Assembly: GCA_017448455.1 (NCBI GenBank)
Contig: JAFSLL010000210.1
Coordinates: 1 to 34,288 of the forward strand
Reading direction: 5' to 3'
DNA: 34,288 bases
From: Oscillospiraceae bacterium
GTDB lineage: Bacteria; Bacillota; Clostridia; Oscillospirales; Oscillospiraceae
This document shows positions 17,527 to 24,724 of this stretch, piece by piece; the stretch's first letter is position 1; each line of letters starts with the position of its first letter. The translations under genes were made by a program, and so were the position numbers. The notes below the pieces were generated by a model, which had not been told where the DNA came from, made no database searches, and saw only the letters and a list, made by a program, of their open reading frames with translations.

Positions 17527-20500
17527 TTATTCCGTGATCAGGCTCTCCAGTGTCTCATAGAGCACTTCCGGCTGAACCGGCTTTGAGAGATGAGCATTCA
17601 GCCCTGCCTGCATGCTGCGCTGCACGTCTTCATCAAAGGCATTGGCCGTCAGCGCAATAATCGGGATTGTTTTCGCATCCTCCCTGTCCATCGCCCGGAT
17701 CTGCCGTGTCGCTTCCAGTCCGTCCATCTCCGGCATGCGCATATCCATCAGGACCGCCGCGTAGTACCCGGCGGGGTGTTCCGAAAACAGTTCCACCGCC
17801 CGTCTGCCGTTGACAGCGAGGTCTGCCTGTATCTCTCTTGCCTGCAGAATCATCATCATGATTTCGGCATTGATCTGCACGTCCTCCGCCAGCAGAATCC
17901 GTCTGCCTTTCAGCTCTGCTCTGTTTTCCGCCTGCCTGTTCAGAATACCTTTTCTGCTCATCGCCGAGCGGAACTCCTCCATGACCGTAGCCGCGAAGAG
18001 AGGCTTCGGCAGGAAGCTGTCCACCCCCGCCTCGAGTGCTTCCTCGAGCACATCATCCCAGCGGTAAGCCGTCAGGATAATGATGGCGGATTCATGGCCG
18101 ACAATGCTGCGAATCTGACGGGTGGTTTCCACGCCGTCCATCTCCGGCATCTTCCAGTCCACCAGAATCAGGTTATAGGGATCCATCCTCGTATGACGCA
18201 GCTGAACCATCTCGACCGCATCCCTGCCGGACGTGGCGATTTCCGACGCGATACCGACTTTCTCCAGGACGAGTCGGGCATGCTCGCAGGCGACCGGGTC
18301 ATCATCGACAATCAGCACGCTCATCTCCTGCGGGCTGAGATCATCGTCGCGCGGGTCATCCTCTCTCCGCTCGGAATCCATTAGGGTTACTGTCACGGTA
18401 AAGACAGAGCCTTTTCCTTTTTCGCTCTCCACCTGAATGGTACCGTTCATCATTTCCACAATGTTTTTGGTAATCGCCAGGCCGAGTCCGGAGCTGCCAT
18501 ACTTGTTTGTGGTAGACGAATCCTCCTGCGCGAAAGCGTCGAAGATATGCGGAAGGAAGTCCGGACTCATACCGATGCCGGTGTCCGAGACAACGAACCG
18601 GAGCGTTGACTGCCCGTCATACTGTGCCGTCCGCTCCACGGCAAGTTCCACATTCCCGCCTTCGGGCGTAAACTTCACCGCGTTACTCAGGATATTCACC
18701 AGCACCTGGCGCAGTTTCATATTGTCGCCGATATAGCAGTCGTCAATCTCGCTGTTGATGTGGCACTGGTAGTCCAGATTCTTCTCCGCGCATTGGCCGC
18801 TGACCAGTGTATTGATCGCCTCCAGCAGCTTCTGGATGGAAAACTCTTCATTTCTCAGCGTCATCCGTCCGGATTCAATGCGGGACATATCCAGAATATC
18901 ATTGATCAGGTTCAACAGATGTTCCGCCGAACTGCCGATCTTCGTCAGATACTCTTTTGTTTTCTCCGGTGTTTCCGGGTCGTTCAGCGCAATACTGTCA
19001 AGCCCGATAATGGCGTTCATCGGGGTACGGATTTCATGGCTCATATTGGACAGGAATGCCGTCTTCGCTCTGTTGGCCTGTTCCGCCTGCGCCAGCGCGT
19101 CACTGAGCGCCTGCTGCTGAGCCCGTGTCTTCCGCGTCTCCAGATCCACATCGGTAAAACAGGCGCCGACATTGTTAATCTCGGCGACATCCGCTTCGCA
19201 GGGCTGATGGACGCCAGCAAAACGCACCATTTCGTAGGATTCCTTTCCATGGCGGAACACCTTGTAAGTATAGGAGATGACACGGCTGGTCTTCAGGCCT
19301 TCCCGGATGGAGTCCGGCTGGATAAAACGGAGGAACTCTTCCCGGTACTGATCCGTAATATAACGGTTAGCATAGGAAGTCACCGCTTCCAGATACGGAA
19401 AGCGATCACCGACCTTGAATCCGTCATCCACATCCGAGTGTGATTGATAACAGATGCCGGCATTCTTATCCAGCTCCAGATAGTAGACGCTCCAGTAATC
19501 CGCCGCCAGCGCCGTGATCATCCGATCCTGCTGTTCGCTCTGCTTCTCTTCCCTGAGCAGCTGTTCCTGAAGCTGAAGCCGATGTTCCAGCTCCTCCTGC
19601 TTGACGCGGCTTTCCGCATCCGCGGTCTCTTTTTCCAGCAGGAGCTGCGCGTTTTTTCGATTCTGAAAAATGGTATAGGCAAAAACGGCAATCAGGGCAG
19701 CCACTGTCAGAACGGACTGCAGGACCCCACGCCAGATGATGCCGCGCGTGATCGTGCTGATCTCCTCGGTGATAACGCTCTCCCGAATCAGATAGGTCAG
19801 CATCCAGTCCGTTCCCTGCACCGGGACATAGCTGAGGGTCTCCCGAATTCCGTTATAGGTAAAGGATACTTCCCTGCTGTTTCCATTCCGGAAATCGTCG
19901 AGAAGTTGTTCATAGGAATATCCCTTTTCAAAGACTGCCTGTTTCATCGCCTCCAGCAGATTATCTTCTACCGCCAGACCGCCAAGAACCGTGTTGCTCA
20001 GCGCGATGCCGTCACAGGTATAGATGTTGCAGAATGTTGCCCCGTCTTCCTGCGACTGCATAGAGAGTCCGGACAGCATTTCCCGCATGTCGATCTCCGC
20101 GAAGCAGGCAACCAGCGTCTCCCCCGCATAGTTGATCGGCTCGACGGGAATTGCGATAATCACCTTTTTCTCCGCACTCTCCAGATCCCGAATGGAGATA
20201 TCCGGCTCGGAGATCGTGCGGTAGTCAAAGTGATACTGTTCAATACCATGCTTCAGACCGGAAGAAGTGTAAATGATCCCCTTTGTGTCAACAAACGCGA
20301 ATTTCTCCAGCTGGAAGAGGCTTTTAATTCTGGTCTGATAATCCTGAAGATATTTGCTGCCGCTCAGATCATCCACCGTCATCAGGTTAACCGCAGTCTG
20401 CAGATCCGCGATCCGATCCCGGAGGTTTTCCGCAACAACCTGTTCGCGCCTGCCAGCCAGCTCATCCAGGTAAAAGCGGCTGACCGAGCGGACTGCCGAT

Positions 20501-20616
20501 TCCGTATCCCTTCTGGCGCGGTCTCCCGTCCAGATGGTAAAGAACACCAGTATGATCATCACAAGCACAACGCCGGTTACCGCGAACAGCGTGGTGTTTT
20601 TTTTCCTGAAATTCAT
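17527..20616 (-). CDS. Membrane hybrid histidine kinase with extracellular sensor and two receiver domains
   Basis: 1029 residues. A first membrane helix (about 9-31) and a second (about 297-318) enclose an extracellular region of about 265 residues. Its content ('FAFVDTKGIIYTSSG', 'YVPVQGTDWMLTYLIRE') is typical of dCache-type ligand sensors. A coiled linker, the PAS-like module 'MITALAADYWSVYYL' and HisKA (H527) follow. Next come the ATPase domain (N645, 'DTGIGM', 'SSGLGL') and two receivers (D820, D958). It is a close paralogue of the downstream soluble kinase from the PAS-like module to the C-terminus. The start at 20616 is chosen because GGAGG lies 8 bases upstream; the ATG at 20631 is formed by the GGAGG motif itself. 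First gene of the block, with its own promoter. The ligand is unknown. Confidence 0.92.
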   Translation of the reverse strand: MNFRKKNTTLFAVTGVVLVMIILVFFTIWTGDRARRDTESAVRSVSRFYLDELAGRREQVVAENLRDRIADLQTAVNLMTVDDLSGSKYLQDYQTRIKSLFQLEKFAFVDTKGIIYTSSGLKHGIEQYHFDYRTISEPDISIRDLESAEKKVIIAIPVEPINYAGETLVACFAEIDMREMLSGLSMQSQEDGATFCNIYTCDGIALSNTVLGGLAVEDNLLEAMKQAVFEKGYSYEQLLDDFRNGNSREVSFTYNGIRETLSYVPVQGTDWMLTYLIRESVITEEISTITRGIIWRGVLQSVLTVAALIAVFAYTIFQNRKNAQLLLEKETADAESRVKQEELEHRLQLQEQLLREEKQSEQQDRMITALAADYWSVYYLELDKNAGICYQSHSDVDDGFKVGDRFPYLEAVTSYANRYITDQYREEFLRFIQPDSIREGLKTSRVISYTYKVFRHGKESYEMVRFAGVHQPCEADVAEINNVGACFTDVDLETRKTRAQQQALSDALAQAEQANRAKTAFLSNMSHEIRTPMNAIIGLDSIALNDPETPEKTKEYLTKIGSSAEHLLNLINDILDMSRIESGRMTLRNEEFSIQKLLEAINTLVSGQCAEKNLDYQCHINSEIDDCYIGDNMKLRQVLVNILSNAVKFTPEGGNVELAVERTAQYDGQSTLRFVVSDTGIGMSPDFLPHIFDAFAQEDSSTTNKYGSSGLGLAITKNIVEMMNGTIQVESEKGKGSVFTVTVTLMDSERREDDPRDDDLSPQEMSVLIVDDDPVACEHARLVLEKVGIASEIATSGRDAVEMVQLRHTRMDPYNLILVDWKMPEMDGVETTRQIRSIVGHESAIIILTAYRWDDVLEEALEAGVDSFLPKPLFAATVMEEFRSAMSRKGILNRQAENRAELKGRRILLAEDVQINAEIMMMILQAREIQADLAVNGRRAVELFSEHPAGYYAAVLMDMRMPEMDGLEATRQIRAMDREDAKTIPIIALTANAFDEDVQRSMQAGLNAHLSKPVQPEVLYETLESLITE

Positions 20617-20668
20617 CCGCACTTCCTCCATCTATCTGCAGCCGAAAGGCATACTATCCGATGTTATG

Positions 20669-20697
20669 ATTCTACCACACTCTCCGTCTGTTTTCCA
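20669..20697 (-). promoter_or_regulatory. Promoter of the hybrid kinase / c-di-GMP operon
   Basis: On the minus strand TGGAAA, 17 bases, TAGAAT, with TG one base before the -10. It lies about 55 bases upstream of the kinase start and is divergent from the aconitase X promoter. Confidence 0.5.
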
Positions 20698-20749
20698 CCC
20701 GTTTTTCACAAAAGAACAAATGGAAAACCGGCGAATTTTATGCATAATA

Positions 20750-20778
20750 TTGCATGCAGGGCTCCAATATGCTACAAT
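20750..20778 (+). promoter_or_regulatory. Promoter of the aconitase X genes
   Basis: TTGCAT (20750-20755), 17 bases, TACAAT (20773-20778), giving a leader of about 50 bases. A second TATAAT at 20784-20789 lacks a good -35. Confidence 0.55.
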
Positions 20779-20834
20779 AATTATATAATGTACAAAAATG
20801 TATATGCACAAAATCATGAAAGGAAGTGGTTCCC

Positions 20835-22115
20835 GTGGTATTAACTCCCGAGCAGCAGGCGCTGCTGGACGGCAAGGAAGGAGAAGTCATGGCCAAGATC
20901 GTCAAGACCCTGGTCATGTACGGCGAAACCTTCGGTGCCGAGAGGATGGTCCCCGTCACCAGCAAGTACGGTCACACGGTGATCTCCTTTGGTCTGGAAG
21001 TCATGAAGCCCGTTTACGACCTCTATGACACGCTGATCGAAGCCGGGCTTCCGGAAGGGCAGAAGTTCACCGCCGACCCCAAGCCGCTTGATCCAAAGGT
21101 GCCCTCCAGCCTGCTGGACGACCTGGTGTTCAAAAAAATCATGTATACGCAGCAGAAGCGCTACGAAGAACAGGTTCGCAAGCTGGGCATCACGGATGAT
21201 GACGACTATACCTGTGCCTGTTATCTTGACCAGGTCGGCAACATTCCGCAGAAGGGCGATGTGCTCTCCTGGGCAGAGTCCTCTGCAGTTGTGTATGCCA
21301 ACTCCGTTCTCGGCGCCCGCTGCAACCGCAATTCCGGCATGCTTGAGCTCATGGGTTCCATTGCCGGGTTTGTTCCGGAGTTTGGTCTGCTGACGGATGA
21401 GGGGCGAAAGGCAGGCTGGATTGTCGAGGTCCAGTGTAAAGATAAGCCGGAAGCGCAGCTTCTCGGCTCGGCAATCGGCATGAAGGTTATGGAGGATGTC
21501 CCCTATGTGCGCGGTCTGGACAAGTGGCTCGGAACCGAGCTGAACGATGAAGTAAAAGCCTGGCTGAAAGACTTCGGTGCGGCAACCGCTTCCAACGGTG
21601 CGGTCGGGCTTTACCATATCGCCGGTCTGACGCCGGAGGCAGTCGAGCAGGGTGAGAGCCTCATCCGGGAAGGGGCACAGGTCTATGTCATCGATGACGC
21701 TGAACTGGAACGCGTCAAGGCAAATTACCCCGTTATCTGGAAAAATCCCGACGCCAGGCCGGAGCTCTGCTTTGTCGGCTGCCCTCACATGACGCTGAAG
21801 CAGCTGCAGGACTGGACCAGGGTCATCGGAGAGGGTCTGCGGAAAAACGGACGCACGAAGCTCGCTGTTCCCACTGTTTTCACCGCCCCGGTGCCGGTCA
21901 TCCGGGAATTTGAGAAAACCATGGACGGCTATAAACTGCGGAAGTATGGCGTTGTACTCAGTTATATCTGTCCGCTGATGTATATGAACAACCCGCTGTG
22001 TAAGAAGAAAGCCGTTATCACGTCATCCAACAAGCTGCGCACCTATACCAGCGCACGTTACTACACCGAAGCGGAGATTCTTGACATCATCACCGGAGGG
22101 AGGGCATCGGCATGA
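20835..22115 (+). CDS. Aconitase X catalytic (large) subunit
   Basis: 426 residues, a two-subunit form of aconitase X (AcnX, formerly DUF521). The core signature is clear: 'TCACYLDQVGNIP', then 'SWAESSAVVYANSVLGARC'. Cysteines at 127, 129, 163, 312 and 316 ('CFVGCPHMT') are candidates for the Fe-S ligands. Characterised AcnX enzymes are dehydratases: cis-3-hydroxy-L-proline dehydratase in bacteria, and phosphomevalonate dehydratase in archaea. No proline or mevalonate gene lies nearby, so the substrate here is open. I chose GTG at 20835 because AGGAAG lies 8 bases upstream; the GTG at 20826 overlaps that site. The stop overlaps the ATG of the swivel subunit (ATGA), indicating translational coupling. 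Confidence 0.9.
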   Translation: MVLTPEQQALLDGKEGEVMAKIVKTLVMYGETFGAERMVPVTSKYGHTVISFGLEVMKPVYDLYDTLIEAGLPEGQKFTADPKPLDPKVPSSLLDDLVFKKIMYTQQKRYEEQVRKLGITDDDDYTCACYLDQVGNIPQKGDVLSWAESSAVVYANSVLGARCNRNSGMLELMGSIAGFVPEFGLLTDEGRKAGWIVEVQCKDKPEAQLLGSAIGMKVMEDVPYVRGLDKWLGTELNDEVKAWLKDFGAATASNGAVGLYHIAGLTPEAVEQGESLIREGAQVYVIDDAELERVKANYPVIWKNPDARPELCFVGCPHMTLKQLQDWTRVIGEGLRKNGRTKLAVPTVFTAPVPVIREFEKTMDGYKLRKYGVVLSYICPLMYMNNPLCKKKAVITSSNKLRTYTSARYYTEAEILDIITGGRASA

Positions 22116-22552
22116 AACAGTTTCACGGACGCGTCGTCGTTCCGGGCGAATGCACCGCGGAGGCGCTGGTCAGTCACGGCGGCTTCAACACCCTGGCAAG
22201 CTATCAAATGGCGCTGATGTTCGGAGACAAACAGGTGAAATGCGGCGATCAGAACAATCCGGATCTCTATAAAAAGTCCATGCTGGGCAAGGCGCTCTGT
22301 CTGCCTCAGACGATCGGCTCCACCACAGGAGGCATGGTACTCTTTACCGTGTGCGCGCACAACAAGCAGCCCGCCTGTATGCTCTTTTCCAAACCCATTG
22401 ATTCTCTGGCGGCATCCGGCGCAATTCTCGGCGACGTATGGACGGAGAGCAAAATGCCGGTCATTGACCAGCTGGGCGATGAATTCCTGGCGTATGTTCA
22501 GGATGGAATGAAGATCTCCGTCTTGTCGGACGGAACAGTCAGCGTAGAATAA
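22112..22552 (+). CDS. Aconitase X swivel (small) subunit
   Basis: 146 residues, formerly DUF126. It corresponds to the mobile swivel domain that closes over the AcnX active site and is fused to the catalytic domain in many bacterial homologues. Visible motifs are 'FHGRVVVPGECTAEALVS' at the start, the substrate-loop sequence 'QTIGSTTGGMVL' near residue 70, and 'DSLAASGAILGDVW' near 100-113, which matches the family's GAI-D motif. Its ATG overlaps the catalytic subunit stop by 4 bases, so equal expression and a heteromeric enzyme are expected. A strong terminator follows 25 bases after the stop, so the operon is just these two genes. Confidence 0.9.
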   Translation: MKQFHGRVVVPGECTAEALVSHGGFNTLASYQMALMFGDKQVKCGDQNNPDLYKKSMLGKALCLPQTIGSTTGGMVLFTVCAHNKQPACMLFSKPIDSLAASGAILGDVWTESKMPVIDQLGDEFLAYVQDGMKISVLSDGTVSVE

Positions 22553-22577
22553 ACGCAAATCATCCTCCATACGCAGC

Positions 22578-22619
22578 ACCGGCACAGACGGGATCAAACC
22601 GTCTGTGCCGGTAATTTTT
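22578..22619 (+). terminator. Rho-independent terminator of the aconitase X operon
   Basis: ACCGGCACAGACGG and CCGTCTGTGCCGGT form a perfect 14-bp stem with a 7-base loop, followed by AATTTTT. It also lies just beyond the convergent YhhN-like gene stop and may serve both sides. Confidence 0.9.
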
Positions 22620-22634
22620 CTGATTTGGTTCTCT

Positions 22635-23798
22635 CTACTCTTTTGCAGCCGGATCCTGATCCGGCCGGAGAAAGGAGAGGATTTCGTCCTCCTCCGATAC
22701 CGGGAAAAGACAGGGAATCGCGTTGCCAAGAACATGTACCGTATGGAAGAAGTCCGGATCCATGGGAATGCCTTCCGATTTGCCGCTCAGCCAGAGAACA
22801 CTGCCCTCATCGTCGTGCCACAGGCCGTGCAGAATGAGGCTTCCGTAACGTTCGCTGTAAAGTTCCGCCTCGACAGGCAGGTTATTCCGAACATACTCAA
22901 AGCCGAGCCAGTTGGTCAGAACCGAGAGCATCGCGTCCCGCTGGGTGACATCGTAGGCGAGCTCATAGTTCTTCTCCTGCCGGTCATAGCGCTTCACCGA
23001 GAGATTCAACGCCCATTTGCCGTAGAGGCAGTAATAGACGCCGACTTCCCGCAGTTTGCGGTTGATATCCGCCACGTCGAAGAACGTGACAACTTCCTTC
23101 TCCCTGCAGGCAAACGCGCTCAGCGCGTAAAACATGATCCCCAGAAAATAGCAGGGAACATCAAAATACGGCACTTCCGGAAGAATCGAAATAACCCGGA
23201 AAGCTGCCAGTACGTCGGAGGCAATGAACAGGATGGCGCTGGCAAGGTAGTATCGGTTTCGAAGGGAAAAGGAGAGCTTCGACCAGAGAATCCACATATA
23301 GAAGATCCATACGCCGATGATCAGATGCCGGATCCCGGCAACACTGCTGAAATTCTCCTCAATCGCGGCGGTAATCTGCCGATTGAAGATCATCAGAAGA
23401 AGGATGCCGAAAGCCAGCAGGGCGAAAACCAACCGATGCTGTCCTTTGGTGATCATCCCTGTCTGGGTCAGATTATAGATCAGAACCAGATGCCCGATGA
23501 CATAGATCGGCGCGCTCCAGACAAAATTCACTGCTGCGAGCGCATCAGCAAGCGCGTAAAACACCAGAGAAATAAACAGCAGCTGGTTCCGTTTCCTCCT
23601 GTTGTGATAGCCGGCGAAAGCCGTGACGGCCAGCAGGAGGGCGTCAAGAACCCCTTTGACCAGGACATCCAGCCAGGATCCCCGGGCGATGATGTCCGTA
23701 TAATTATATACATAGATCTGGATCAGGACGAGCGTAAGGCCGACCGTTATGCCAATTACACAGCGGTCAGTCAGACGGAGCGCGCTTCTGTTCTCCAT
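22635..23798 (-). CDS. YhhN/TMEM86-like membrane protein with degenerate nucleotidyltransferase-like C-terminus
   Basis: 387 residues. Residues 1-235 hold about eight membrane helices and resemble YhhN/TMEM86, the lysoplasmalogenase family. The family's two intramembrane aspartates appear as D85 ('YALADALAAV') and D195 ('FIASDVLAAF'). Known members cleave the vinyl-ether bond of lysoplasmalogens, releasing an aldehyde. Residues about 240-375 are soluble. They follow the lincosamide/aminoglycoside nucleotidyltransferase pattern ('YGKWALNLSVKRYDRQEKNYEL', then 'RYGSLILHGLWHDDEG'), but the GG and DxD catalytic positions read GK and YEL, so this part is probably inactive. It ends a four-gene lipid operon, 12 bases after the PlsC gene stop. 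Family calls are from motif memory; the C-terminal assignment is the less certain. Confidence 0.6.
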   Translation of the reverse strand: MENRSALRLTDRCVIGITVGLTLVLIQIYVYNYTDIIARGSWLDVLVKGVLDALLLAVTAFAGYHNRRKRNQLLFISLVFYALADALAAVNFVWSAPIYVIGHLVLIYNLTQTGMITKGQHRLVFALLAFGILLLMIFNRQITAAIEENFSSVAGIRHLIIGVWIFYMWILWSKLSFSLRNRYYLASAILFIASDVLAAFRVISILPEVPYFDVPCYFLGIMFYALSAFACREKEVVTFFDVADINRKLREVGVYYCLYGKWALNLSVKRYDRQEKNYELAYDVTQRDAMLSVLTNWLGFEYVRNNLPVEAELYSERYGSLILHGLWHDDEGSVLWLSGKSEGIPMDPDFFHTVHVLGNAIPCLFPVSEEDEILSFLRPDQDPAAKE

Positions 23799-23810
23799 TC
23801 TGAACTCCCG

Positions 23811-24467
23811 TTATCTGTCAGACTGCAGAGCAGCCAGCTTGTGCAGTCTGTCTCGCAGATAATAAAAGCGGTTCTTGATCGTATTGCAGAGTTTGTCGGC
23901 GTTCTGTTCGCTGTATGCTCCGGCGGGAAACTCGCTGGCACGGATCGGATCACCAACGATGACCCGGTTGATATGAAAGGGTCTGAGCTTGCCGTCAATG
24001 TATACCGGAATCAAATCCGCTTTCTGACGCATGGCGAGAAGCGCCACTCCTTTTTCCACCTTCTCCATCAGGTTTTCCAGTTTTCTGGTTCCCTCCGGAA
24101 AGATACAGAGGACATGACCCGCTTTCAGCGTCTGGATGCAGGAGCGCATCGCCTGCAGGTCAAAACTGTGTCTGGCAACCGGAATCATATGGAGCTGTTT
24201 TTCCAGCAGCCAGGAGCTCAGCTTATTCTTGATGAGCTCTTTCTTGCCAAGACAGCGGAGCTCATAGGGGCACAGCAGACCCAAAACTCCCGGATCGAGC
24301 GCGCTGTTGTGATTGGCGATCAGGATATAGGGAGCCTTCAAATGCTTCAGCCCGTCTCTGTTGATGACCCGAAGCGGAAAGATGACCGTATACATCAACC
24401 AGCAAAACGGCCGGAGAAACGTATACAGCGCGGTTTTCGGGATGCTCAGCTTATTCGTTGCTTCCAT
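23811..24467 (-). CDS. PlsC-type 1-acyl-sn-glycerol-3-phosphate acyltransferase
   Basis: 218 residues. It carries the two catalytic motifs of the PlsC/LPLAT family: HX4D as 'ANHNSALDP' (H53, D58), and 'FPEGTR' at 123-128, which binds the acceptor phosphate. A hydrophobic segment near residues 17-33 probably sits at the membrane. Family members move an acyl chain from acyl-ACP or acyl-CoA onto a lysophospholipid. It lies 18 bases after the acyl carrier protein gene and 12 bases before the YhhN-like gene, so the donor is likely the operon's own acyl-ACP. It need not be the cell's main PlsC; a remodelling role is inferred from context. Confidence 0.88.
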   Translation of the reverse strand: MEATNKLSIPKTALYTFLRPFCWLMYTVIFPLRVINRDGLKHLKAPYILIANHNSALDPGVLGLLCPYELRCLGKKELIKNKLSSWLLEKQLHMIPVARHSFDLQAMRSCIQTLKAGHVLCIFPEGTRKLENLMEKVEKGVALLAMRQKADLIPVYIDGKLRPFHINRVIVGDPIRASEFPAGAYSEQNADKLCNTIKNRFYYLRDRLHKLAALQSDR

Positions 24468-24485
24468 GCAGCCTCACCTTATTTC

Positions 24486-24710
24486 TTAGGCAATTGCCTC
24501 CAGATAGTTTACAAGATCCTGAACCGTTTTCAGGTTCTTTGCGGCATCATCCGGAATCTCAATCCCGAACGCGTCTTCCAAATCGAAAACAATGGAAAAA
24601 TAACTGACGGAATTCAGGCCGAGATCCTCCACCAGCAGCAGATCCGGCTTGATGGCGCTGCCTTTCAGCTCGGTATACCCTTCCAGAATCTGAACAACTT
24701 TCTCATACAT
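24486..24710 (-). CDS. Acyl carrier protein
   Basis: 74 residues, the normal ACP length. The phosphopantetheine attachment site is 'DLGLNSVSY' with S34. The usual DSL is replaced by NSV, which suggests a dedicated rather than the general fatty-acid ACP. A good ribosome-binding site (AAGGGAG) precedes the ATG. It sits 14 bases after the acyl ligase stop and 18 bases before the PlsC gene. The arrangement indicates that the ligase loads this ACP with a free fatty acid and the acyltransferase unloads it. Confidence 0.92.
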   Translation of the reverse strand: MYEKVVQILEGYTELKGSAIKPDLLLVEDLGLNSVSYFSIVFDLEDAFGIEIPDDAAKNLKTVQDLVNYLEAIA

Positions 24711-24724
24711 GGCAGTTCTCTCCC

